From JADFOB01 sp964651325 (GTDB lineage: Bacteria; Planctomycetota; Phycisphaerae; UBA1845): DNA of 5,901 nt. Location: contig CAZYXP010000213.1 of the NCBI GenBank assembly GCA_964651325.1, positions 1 through 5,901 of the forward strand. Reading direction: 5' to 3'. A program made the position numbers and the translations under genes. Shown here in pieces: positions 1 through 5,854 of the stretch; position 1 is the first letter of the stretch, and each line of letters begins with the position of its first letter. Under the pieces are notes generated by a model. That model saw only the letters and a list, made by a program, of their open reading frames with translations, had not been told where the DNA came from and did not search any database.

Positions 1-1218
1 GAGCTTCAGGTCCAACTGGACGCCTTTCGGACCGAGGTCCGAGAAAACGGGCAAATGGTGGGCCTGCTGAGGAATTCCAAGTCGGATTGGTACAAGAAGG
101 CGGTAGCCGAAGGCAAGTCGGAATCGGAAATCAAGGCGGAGGCGGGGCGCGTTCAGGCGGAATTGGCGGAGATCAAACCCAAGATCAAAGCCGCCGAAGA
201 GGAGGAAGGGCCGATCCTCGAGGAATACCAGCAGTTGATGCTGACCATTCCCCAGCCGGCCGACGACGAAGCCCCGGTCGGTAAGGACGACACGGAAAAC
301 ATCGAGCTGCGCAAGAGCGGCGAAATTCGTTCGTTTGACTTTGAGCCCAAAGATCATGTGCAACTCGGCACTGATCTGGGCATCATCGACATTCAGCGAG
401 GCGTCAAGCTTTCGGGTTCGCGGAATTACGTGCTGGTCGGCGATGGGGCGTTGCTCCATCAGGCGGTGTTGCGGCTGGCGCAGGACATGATGGTCGAGCG
501 GGGCTACGTGCCGATGTCCGTGCCCGTGCTTGTCCGTGAAGAGGTGATGTACGGCACCGGCTATTTCCCCGGCGGGCGGGATCAGGCTTATCTCTGCGAG
601 CGGGACGAGAAATCGCTGGTGGGCACGGCCGAGGTGCCCCTGACCGCATTTTATAGCGACGAAATCCTCGCCGAGGCGAACCTGCCGATCAAGCTCTGTG
701 CTACGAGCACCTGCTTCCGTCGTGAGGCCGGCGCGGGCGGGAAGGATACCTACGGGCTCTATCGCATCCATCTTTTTGATAAGGTCGAGCAGGTTATTAT
801 CGCCCCCAACGACGTCGAGCGAAGCAAGCAGTTTCACCAGGAGATTCTGCAAAACAGCGAGGATGTGCTGAAAAAGATGGAGCTGCCCTACCGCGTGGTG
901 AATGTGTGCACGGGTGATTTGGGGATGGGGCAGGCGGCGAAGTATGACATTGAAACGTGGATGCCCTCGCGAGACAGCTACGGCGAGACGCATTCCGCCT
1001 CGCGGTTCTATGAATTTCAGGCGAGGCGGCTGAAGCTGCGCTATCGCGACGGGGCCAAGCGGAATCATTTCTGCCACACGCTGAACAACACGGTGATCGC
1101 ATCCCCGCGCGTGTTGATTCCCATCCTCGAGCTGAACCAAAACGCCGACGGCACGATCACGATTCCCAAAGCCCTGCGGCCCTACATGGGAGATCGGGAA
1201 CGCATCGAGAGGCAGTAA
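1..1218 (+). CDS. serS: Seryl-tRNA synthetase, 5'-truncated by the window edge
   Basis: Cytoplasmic class II aminoacyl-tRNA synthetase that charges tRNA-Ser with serine using ATP. The frame is open from base 1, so the Met codon at 55 is internal; 405 residues are visible. Comparison with E. coli SerRS suggests roughly 35-40 N-terminal residues are missing. Visible residues 1 to about 80 are the Glu/Lys-rich coiled-coil arm that grips the long variable arm of tRNA-Ser, followed by LTIPQPADDEAPVGKD, a typical arm-to-core junction. The catalytic core has VGTAEVPL (Glu codon at 631, serine-binding TxE element), motif 2 CFRREAGAGGKDTYGLYRIH (Arg codon at 718), FDKVE, and CTGDLG. Motif 3 reads NNTVIASPR (Arg codon at 1108) and the protein ends in LRPYMGDRERIERQ. 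Two segments differ from the common bacterial form: SASRFYEFQARR stands where SNCxDFQARR is usual, and NNT/ASPR where NGS/xGR is usual. The catalytic Arg and Glu residues are kept, so the enzyme is probably active. Identity is very secure. Confidence 0.97.
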   Translation, partial: ELQVQLDAFRTEVRENGQMVGLLRNSKSDWYKKAVAEGKSESEIKAEAGRVQAELAEIKPKIKAAEEEEGPILEEYQQLMLTIPQPADDEAPVGKDDTENIELRKSGEIRSFDFEPKDHVQLGTDLGIIDIQRGVKLSGSRNYVLVGDGALLHQAVLRLAQDMMVERGYVPMSVPVLVREEVMYGTGYFPGGRDQAYLCERDEKSLVGTAEVPLTAFYSDEILAEANLPIKLCATSTCFRREAGAGGKDTYGLYRIHLFDKVEQVIIAPNDVERSKQFHQEILQNSEDVLKKMELPYRVVNVCTGDLGMGQAAKYDIETWMPSRDSYGETHSASRFYEFQARRLKLRYRDGAKRNHFCHTLNNTVIASPRVLIPILELNQNADGTITIPKALRPYMGDRERIERQ

Positions 1219-1242
1219 ACGTGGAAGAGTGAGTCGGTACGA

Positions 1243-1256
1243 AGCCCTGTCGGGCT
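1243..1256 (+). terminator. Weak hairpin after serS, possible terminator
   Basis: AGCCC (1243-1247) can pair with GGGCT (1252-1256) across a TGTC loop, 24 bases after the serS stop. The stem is only 5 bp and is followed by C-rich sequence, not a T-run, so it does not meet the usual intrinsic terminator pattern. Its position between a gene and a separately promoted tRNA is the main support. Confidence 0.2.
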
Positions 1257-1284
1257 CCCCACCCCGGCAAAACCGTTGCTGAAT

Positions 1285-1313
1285 TTGACAGGCCCCGGCG
1301 ATGGGCTTTCAAT
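1285..1313 (+). promoter_or_regulatory. Sigma70-like promoter for tRNA-Gln
   Basis: A perfect -35 box TTGACA (1285-1290) is followed after 17 bp by TTCAAT (1308-1313), which matches TATAAT at 4 of 6 positions. Transcription would start around 1320, only about 6 bases before the mature tRNA 5' end at 1326. Box quality, ideal spacing and placement together make this a good candidate, though no start has been mapped. Confidence 0.55.
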
Positions 1314-1325
1314 AGGTTGCAAGAT

Positions 1326-1398
1326 TGGCCCGTAGTTCAATTGGCAGAACGCCTGACTCTGGATCAGGAGGTTCCAGGTTCGAATCCTGGCGGGCCAG
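1326..1398 (+). tRNA. tRNA-Gln (anticodon CUG)
   Basis: A complete cloverleaf can be drawn by eye. The acceptor stem is TGGCCCG (1326-1332) with CGGGCCA (1391-1397), including the weak U1-A72 pair typical of bacterial tRNA-Gln. The D stem is GTTC/GAAC (1335-1338, 1347-1350). The anticodon stem is CCTGA/TCAGG (1352-1356, 1364-1368) with loop CTCTGGA and anticodon CTG at 1359-1361, which reads CAG codons. The variable loop is AGGTT. The T arm is CCAGG-TTCGAAT-CCTGG (1374-1390). The discriminator is G1398. The 3' CCA is not encoded (GTC follows), so a CCA-adding enzyme must supply it. It is co-directional with serS, but its own promoter suggests separate transcription. Confidence 0.97.
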
Positions 1399-1743
1399 GT
1401 CGCATTCCTACGCCAGAAACGCCGTAAACCGTCCTAAATGCACGACTTAGGGTAAGTGCAGTGTACCAATCTATCGTAGTCCAGCATGTTAAACTGGCCA
1501 AAGCTGGCCCATATTGGCCGCCTGTGATGTCAGTATTCTGCCAGTGCGCCTGACTATTTTGCCGTCCGCTTGGCGGGCTACGTGGCTCAGCGCACGGCCC
1601 GTTGTTGACGGACGCATTTCGATTGGCGACGGGGGCACGTAGCAATCGCGCAGCATGATTGCCCCCCCGGACCCGATTCTGACGAAAATCGACGCTTGTT
1701 TACAAGAATCTTGGGGGAAATTGCCCACCAACGAAGGCCTGTC
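1399..1743. other. Intergenic region without a convincing gene
   Basis: No coding region is convincing on either strand. Just after the tRNA, two mutually exclusive inverted repeats overlap: CCTAA/TTAGG (1433-1437, 1447-1451) and TGCAC/GTGCA (1439-1443, 1456-1460). Neither has a T-run, so neither is a clear tRNA terminator. Further on, TGGCC occurs at 1495, 1505 and 1515, exactly 10 bp apart; the first and last copies also form GGCCAA/TTGGCC (1496-1501, 1514-1519). The frame of the downstream giant gene is open from ATG 1655, but its sequence here looks noncoding. Confidence 0.6.
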
Positions 1744-1752
1744 TGCTATCCT
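1744..1752 (+). promoter_or_regulatory. Extended -10-like box upstream of the dockerin gene
   Basis: TGCTATCCT fits an extended -10 element (TGn followed by TATCCT, 1747-1752). The nearest -35-like sequence, TTGCCC (1721-1726), sits 20 bp upstream, which is too far for a standard promoter, so the call relies on the extended -10. A start near 1759 would give a 5' leader of about 190 bases. This is tentative. Confidence 0.3.
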
Positions 1753-1756
1753 GCTA

Positions 1757-1937
1757 GGGTACCGGGTGATGCCAATCGGGTGGGGGCGGATGGGGGAAAT
1801 CTGCTGTCTTGGCTACCTGGTGAACGGTCATGCTTGGAATCTGGGGGTGCTTTTCCCCCGCCTCAACCGCGGGTCTCGGTCCGTATGGGCTCGCGGCCCC
1901 GTCCACCTACCGGTGGCGCAATGCTTGCTAAATCTAT
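1757..1937 (+). other. G-rich, hairpin-bearing candidate 5' leader
   Basis: The stretch starts with five runs of three or more G (1757-1759, 1764-1766, 1778-1780, 1782-1786, 1792-1796), which could permit a G-quadruplex. It then has a GGGGG/CCCCC hairpin (1843-1847, 1855-1859; 7-base loop) and CCACC/GGTGG closing a TACC tetraloop (1903-1907, 1912-1916). I could not match it to a known riboswitch class. It is open in the frame of the downstream gene, but the translation (rich in Trp, Met, Cys, Gly) does not resemble a protein domain and would precede the signal peptide. Confidence 0.3.
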
Positions 1938-1941
1938 GGAG
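1938..1941 (+). promoter_or_regulatory. Shine-Dalgarno GGAG supporting the start at 1952
   Basis: GGAG is separated by 10 bases from the ATG at 1952. The spacing is slightly long, but this site, with a signal peptide following soon after, favours ATG 1952 over the upstream in-frame ATGs at 1655, 1769 and 1790. Many planctomycete genes lack strong Shine-Dalgarno sites, so the evidence is moderate. Confidence 0.4.
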
Positions 1942-1951
1942 CGCTGAATTG

Positions 1952-4900
1952 ATGGTATCGATACTGAATTATTTGAGACCCTTGTCGATCTTGAAGGATG
2001 ACGCCCCTGTATGCTCTGATCGGTTCGCCGGTTGGTGGGTGGCGGTGGGCGTGGGCGTGCTGTTACCGATCGCGGCAGCGGCGCCGGTTTCCGCGCAGCA
2101 TGTGTCTGTTCAGCAGGCTACCGCAGCCCCGTTTGATTCGGGCACGACGGTGGGCGCCCTTGTCTACAGCAATACGAACTCCGATCTTCCATTTCCACCG
2201 GGGGCCGGGCGGCGGATCGCCGATGACATCGTGCTCACCTCGGACTGTCCTTGCAACCTGGATCGCTATTCCTTCACTGTGAGCGGTGGTGGCGACGGTA
2301 CGGGGCCTGGGTTTTCCGTTGACTACGGCCTGTACGACGGCTGCCCCAACGGCGCCGTCACCCCGGGCACGCTGATTCCGGGTACATCGGGAACTGCTAC
2401 GTTTTCGGACGATGGTGTTCACGTGATCACTTTGATCCATGATGGAGCCCCTCTGGCCATTCCGCCTTCGTTTTGGCTGGCGGTGACGTTTGACCGCAAC
2501 GGCGCGGGCTGGATGACCGGGCAGACGCCCGAGTTGGGGTTTTCGGGCGATTTCTACGATCACCCCAATTTTCCATGCGTTGCCGGATTTGGCGGGAATT
2601 TGTTTGCCAGCTTTGCAGCACAGGTCTTTTGCTCCCCGATTGTGCCGACGGTGGCCTCGCTTCCCAATCCGCCCGATGGTGCATTCGCAGTCCCGGCTGA
2701 GACTTTGCTCTCCTGGAACACCACAACGGCTTCTTCCGGTTTGACGGATACAGATCATGAGGCCGAGGAGGAATCCGCTGACTTGATGGGGCCGCACAAT
2801 TTTGTCTCGGGCACCGTGCACCCGGATGAATTCAATCGCATGTTCTGGGAGTCGGTGGAGCGCGGGGAGATTCCCGATCCGGCCGACCGGGAGATCCCGG
2901 ACGTCACGCCGCGCGAGGATTGGGGAGGCATTGCCGCGGGGGGGGGCGTGCCCGCGGTAACGGCCGACGATCTGTTCTTGTTCGAGGATGTCGGCGATGT
3001 CCTGTCCAACCCGTTTAGTTTCGGGATGGTTCAAAACATCATGACCAACGCGGCCAACGCAGTGATGACGACCCACGGCGACAACTTTGATTTCGTTGCG
3101 TTTTTCCTTAGCTTTCCCCCCGACCCAGGAAGCCAAATCGGCGGCGCGTTTTACAGCCCCGTTGAGAACGACGTGGGCGGGATCGGTCTCGGCATATCCG
3201 ACAACCGCGCGGCGTTGGGCATCGCGGGCGACAACGTTGAAGGCTTCGTGATGATGTGGAACCAGGCTAACTGGAGCACGTCGGCTCAGTCGTTTACGCA
3301 ATTGGTGTTGGGACAGGAATTCGAACATCGATTTGGTATGTTTCTCGCCCCGTTGCCGGGCGGTCGGCCACTTCAGGGCAACAACAGTTCGTGCGGTCGC
3401 GGGTCGCATTGGAATTTCCGCGCGGATGGTCAAGGCTCCGGCATGGAGATCCCGGAGTGGGTGGGGTCGTCCCCTGCCGTTCGACAGGGCGGCATACTCA
3501 ATTTCAACTCCGATATTCCCGGTGGCGTATTCAGTTATCCGGACCTGTACCTTATGGGGTATGTGTCGGGCGCCGAGATGGACGCGGGCGCGTCCGAGCT
3601 GCGTTATATGGACAACAACACGAGCTGTAACTCGGTTTACAACGGCCCGATTTCAACGTGGGGCTCGGCGGACATCATCGCGACCAACGGCAACAGGAGC
3701 CCTGGTTCATTCACGGCGCAGAAGCACTTTCGCACGGCCTGGGTTATGCTTCATCGCCCCGGCGTCTTGCCCACCAGCACGCAGCTCAATCGCGTCGTAA
3801 CCATGCTCAACCACTGGAACGGGCATTGGATCAACGGCACGCTCGGACGGGGCACGATGACAAACGTGCTGAATCCGCCCGATCCGTGTGCACCGAGCTA
3901 TGACGTGTTCCTTGGCCCGACGAATCCGCCTACCTCGCTGGTTTGTGCCGGTGTGGCCGAACCGCTTTGCGATCCTGGGTTGCTACCGAGTGACGCCACG
4001 CAATTTTGGCAGGTAGTTACGCAGGTATCCGAGGGCGTGGCAACGGGGCCGGTATGGTCGTTTACGACCGGGGCGTGTCAGTTGCCTGCGGCGCCGCAAA
4101 ACCCCGTACCGGTGGATGTGGCCGTGGGGGTGCCGTTGCTCGTCGAACTCAATTGGAACGGCTCGATCACCGCGGGGATCGGGGGTGGGCTTTGCGAGAC
4201 GACGTACGATGTGCTCTTCGGGATCAACGACCCGCCGACCGCGCTGCTTTGCGATTCGATTGACGCGTCCAGTTGCAGCACGGGGATTCTCGAGCCCGAG
4301 CAGACCTACCATTGGCAGGTCATTGCATCGACCCCGGCCGGCCCGGTCGCGGGCCCTGTCTGGTCGTTTTCGACCGAGGCGTGTGATGTGCCCCAGGCCG
4401 CGTTCGGCCCCTTGCCCGTCAATGGTGGCGTGAGTCCATCGGTCAACACGACGCTTACGTGGAACAATGAACCGATCACGATTCGGTTTGACGAGGTTCC
4501 TGATGGTACGGTAGTCCACGGCATGGTCATCGAGGACGTGCTATTCGGTAACCCGGAGGGCGGCGCGTTGGTCGGCGGTCAAAACCTCGATTCGGGATTC
4601 TTGCAGTTTCCCGCCCTGCAAGGCGTACTCGGCGACACGGTGACGCTGGATTTTGCCATACCGGTCTTCGGAATCTCTTATGGCGTCGGTCAGTCGACTG
4701 CGGTCCCCGTGGCGAATGCCACGACCATGACTTTGTTTGACGCCGCGTCAAACTTGATTGGGACGTTTTCAGGGGACCTGTCCGACCTGGGGTTTGGATT
4801 CATCGAAGGGACAAACCAGGGTATCTCGGCGGTTCCGATCGCTCGAGCGGTCATCGTTCAAAACAACGCCGGCGCCCAATTCTTCGCCATCGACAATTTG

Positions 4901-5854
4901 GTCTACCTCCCCATTCCGCCACTGACCGCGGCCGCGGGCATGCCGTCGCCGGCTTTCGGAGTTTCCCAACCGGCGATTGTTGGCCAGGGATTGTCTAGTA
5001 GCGCGACCGACATGATTCGCAACCGGTGGTTGAGTGTGATGGGGGACGCGGGGCATACGCGGTTGAACACCGATGACGTAGGCTCAGCAGCCTCTTCACC
5101 TGAAGTGCACGCGGGCGATCCGGTTGCCGGCGGAATAGGTTGCCCCCCGTCATATGACGTGTTCTTCGGTACGGACAATCCACCGACGTCGTTGATTTGT
5201 GAGGGAGCCGCGGATAGGGCATGTAATCCTGGTCCGTTGTTGTTTGATACCACCTATTTCTGGCAGGTCGTCACGCACAAGCCGGGGCAGGTGACCAGCG
5301 GTCCCGTGTGGTCGTTTGATACGCCGTGTACGTTTAACAACAGCGATCCGCCGAACTGTGCCATCGATGCCCGGCAGCCGTTTGATCTTGCCAGCCCCAG
5401 CATCGATCTTGGTTGGCGCATCGTGACGATGTCGTTCGGGTGTTCCACCGCCGAGATGAGTACCGAGGATTTTTCGGTGTCCGTCGAATCCGGCGTTCCG
5501 CCGTTGCTGCTGTTTGTTCAGGCCAGCGGCAACGATGTGACACTCGAGTTGATCGAACCGATTCCATTGGGGCAGTGGACCTGCTTCACACACAATCCGT
5601 CGCAGGCGACCATGTGCCTTAACCGACTTCCAGGCGATGTGAACGCGGATGGGACAAGTTCTCCCGCGGACATTCTGGCGGTGATCGATGCGCTCAACGG
5701 CGTCCTTCCGCGACCGATTTACGCCACCGACGCCGATCGAAGTGGGGTCGCCGGCCCCGAGGATATCCTGCGCGTGATCGACTTGCTCAACGGAGCCGCC
5801 GCATTTGATCCATGGTTGGACGTTTCCATCGGCCCGTGTCCGACCGCGCCGTGA
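1952..5854 (+). CDS. Secreted multidomain FN3/metallopeptidase-like protein with C-terminal dockerin
   Basis: A 1300-residue exported protein, probably on the cell surface or in an extracellular complex. Function is unknown; the domains suggest binding and scaffolding. Order: signal peptide 1-48 (long n-region, hydrophobic WWVAVGVGVLLPIAAAA, cleavage after PVSA); beta-sandwich-like domain about 49-228 of a kind seen in planctomycete dockerin proteins; three FN3-like repeats about 229-1126; an Ig-like pre-dockerin domain about 1127-1224 (starts near NCAIDARQP, contains LGQWTCFTHNPS); dockerin about 1226-1300. Repeat 1 contains a nested metallopeptidase-like domain (about 260-645) and repeat 3 a nested beta-rich domain (about 841-1063). 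The possible active site reads QEFEHRFG (455-462), lacking the first zinc His. Start 1952 is chosen because the signal peptide then sits at the N terminus and GGAG lies upstream; ATG 1655 would add 99 implausible residues. It is preceded by a long noncoding region, so it is likely monocistronic. Domain layout is confident; biochemical role is not. Confidence 0.88.
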   Translation: MVSILNYLRPLSILKDDAPVCSDRFAGWWVAVGVGVLLPIAAAAPVSAQHVSVQQATAAPFDSGTTVGALVYSNTNSDLPFPPGAGRRIADDIVLTSDCPCNLDRYSFTVSGGGDGTGPGFSVDYGLYDGCPNGAVTPGTLIPGTSGTATFSDDGVHVITLIHDGAPLAIPPSFWLAVTFDRNGAGWMTGQTPELGFSGDFYDHPNFPCVAGFGGNLFASFAAQVFCSPIVPTVASLPNPPDGAFAVPAETLLSWNTTTASSGLTDTDHEAEEESADLMGPHNFVSGTVHPDEFNRMFWESVERGEIPDPADREIPDVTPREDWGGIAAGGGVPAVTADDLFLFEDVGDVLSNPFSFGMVQNIMTNAANAVMTTHGDNFDFVAFFLSFPPDPGSQIGGAFYSPVENDVGGIGLGISDNRAALGIAGDNVEGFVMMWNQANWSTSAQSFTQLVLGQEFEHRFGMFLAPLPGGRPLQGNNSSCGRGSHWNFRADGQGSGMEIPEWVGSSPAVRQGGILNFNSDIPGGVFSYPDLYLMGYVSGAEMDAGASELRYMDNNTSCNSVYNGPISTWGSADIIATNGNRSPGSFTAQKHFRTAWVMLHRPGVLPTSTQLNRVVTMLNHWNGHWINGTLGRGTMTNVLNPPDPCAPSYDVFLGPTNPPTSLVCAGVAEPLCDPGLLPSDATQFWQVVTQVSEGVATGPVWSFTTGACQLPAAPQNPVPVDVAVGVPLLVELNWNGSITAGIGGGLCETTYDVLFGINDPPTALLCDSIDASSCSTGILEPEQTYHWQVIASTPAGPVAGPVWSFSTEACDVPQAAFGPLPVNGGVSPSVNTTLTWNNEPITIRFDEVPDGTVVHGMVIEDVLFGNPEGGALVGGQNLDSGFLQFPALQGVLGDTVTLDFAIPVFGISYGVGQSTAVPVANATTMTLFDAASNLIGTFSGDLSDLGFGFIEGTNQGISAVPIARAVIVQNNAGAQFFAIDNLVYLPIPPLTAAAGMPSPAFGVSQPAIVGQGLSSSATDMIRNRWLSVMGDAGHTRLNTDDVGSAASSPEVHAGDPVAGGIGCPPSYDVFFGTDNPPTSLICEGAADRACNPGPLLFDTTYFWQVVTHKPGQVTSGPVWSFDTPCTFNNSDPPNCAIDARQPFDLASPSIDLGWRIVTMSFGCSTAEMSTEDFSVSVESGVPPLLLFVQASGNDVTLELIEPIPLGQWTCFTHNPSQATMCLNRLPGDVNADGTSSPADILAVIDALNGVLPRPIYATDADRSGVAGPEDILRVIDLLNGAAAFDPWLDVSIGPCPTAP
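2633..4078 (+). repeat. FN3-like repeat 1, split by a nested domain
   Basis: The first part, residues about 228-259 (2633-2728), has PNPPDGAFAVPAETLLSWN with strand-B Trp255. The second part, residues 646-709 (3887-4078), begins CAPSYDVFLGPTNPPTSL and ends FWQVV...GPVWSFTTGAC. The 390 residues between Trp255 and Cys646 replace a loop that is 13 residues in repeat 2. Both halves have the same lengths as in the other repeats (28 versus 26 residues before the Trp; 63 between first and last Cys), so they form one interrupted repeat, not two partial ones. Confidence 0.8.
2729..3886 (+). other. Metallopeptidase-like domain nested in FN3-like repeat 1
   Basis: About 385 residues (260-645). It opens with an acidic segment (TDTDHEAEEESADLMGP), then a propeptide-like stretch, then a zincin-like core. 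The likely active-site helix reads LGQEFEHRFGMF, which aligns to HExxHRxG with Gln455 for the first His, keeping Glu456 and His459. Further on come GSHWNF (His486, Trp487), MEIPEW, and YPDLYLMGY (529-537), like the downstream motifs I associate with secreted bacterial HExxH proteins. The fold assignment is by motif memory and is moderate. If Gln455 is real, catalysis is doubtful and a substrate- or metal-binding role is more likely. Confidence 0.6.
4079..4384 (+). repeat. FN3-like repeat 2, uninterrupted
   Basis: Residues 710-811. Strand B has VELNWN (Trp735), then a 13-residue step to Cys748 and TYDVLFGINDPPTALLC, HWQVI and GPVWSFSTEAC. This copy shows the undisturbed architecture and fixes the insertion point in repeats 1 and 3. 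Two internal Cys (the first in ALLC, the second in SSCSTG) match positions in the other copies and could form a disulfide after export. Confidence 0.8.
4385..5329 (+). repeat. FN3-like repeat 3, split by a nested domain
   Basis: The first part, residues 812-840 (4385-4471), has VNTTLTWN with Trp837, exactly 26 residues after the preceding Cys811, as in repeat 2. The second part, residues 1064-1126 (5141-5329), has CPPSYDVFFGTDNPPTSL, then FWQVV and GPVWSFDTPC. The Trp-to-Cys interval is 227 residues instead of 13. By hand count the second half matches repeat 1 at about 38 of 63 positions, whereas repeat 1 matches repeat 2 at about 27 of 64. Confidence 0.8.
4472..5140 (+). other. Beta-rich domain plus linker nested in FN3-like repeat 3
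   Basis: Residues about 841-1063. The first 150 or so (IRFDEVPDGTVVHGMVIEDV ... FFAIDNLVYLP) resemble the jelly-roll-like domain often found in PEP-CTERM and other exported bacterial proteins, which typically opens with FDxxPDGT and ends with an AIDNLxY/F strand. Such domains are thought to bind ligands or help surface attachment, but no ligand is known here. The remaining 70 residues (Ser/Ala/Gly-rich, with TDMIRNRWLSVMGDAGHTR) look like a linker of unknown fold. Confidence 0.55.
5627..5851 (+). other. Type I dockerin-like module
   Basis: Residues 1226-1300 hold two EF-hand-like calcium loops 31 residues apart. Loop 1 is DVNADGTSSPAD, with ligands Asp1229, Asn1231, Asp1233 and Asp1240. Loop 2 is DADRSGVAGPED, with Asp1260, Asp1262, Ser1264 and Asp1271. 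Each is followed by a helix of the ILxVIDxLNG type. Dockerins bind cohesins in clostridial cellulosomes. In planctomycetes the partner is generally unknown, and none is seen here. The terminal SIGPCP tail is a hallmark I associate with planctomycete dockerin proteins. Confidence 0.88.

Noticed and set aside
1433..1460. Overlapping inverted repeats after the tRNA as an intrinsic terminator
   Set aside because: The stems are 5 bp with long loops and no T-run follows.
1350..1555. CGCCTGACT found in the tRNA (1350-1358) and again at 1547-1555, possible attachment-site duplication
   Set aside because: It is only 9 bases and lies in the anticodon stem, not the tRNA 3' end where integration duplications usually occur. 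No integrase is present.
1364..1645. Minus-strand reading frame of 93 codons ending in PGFEPGTS
   Set aside because: The tail is the well-known artefact of translating the tRNA T-arm in reverse complement; the rest has no recognisable domain.
2063..3433. Long minus-strand reading frame of 456 codons
   Set aside because: It is antisense to the giant gene. Its composition is rich in Arg, His and Gly with no motifs, as expected for the shadow of a GC-rich coding strand.
3983..4519. Minus-strand reading frame of 178 codons
   Set aside because: It lies antisense to the FN3-like repeats, is Arg-rich, and repeats in step with the sense repeats, which marks it as a shadow.
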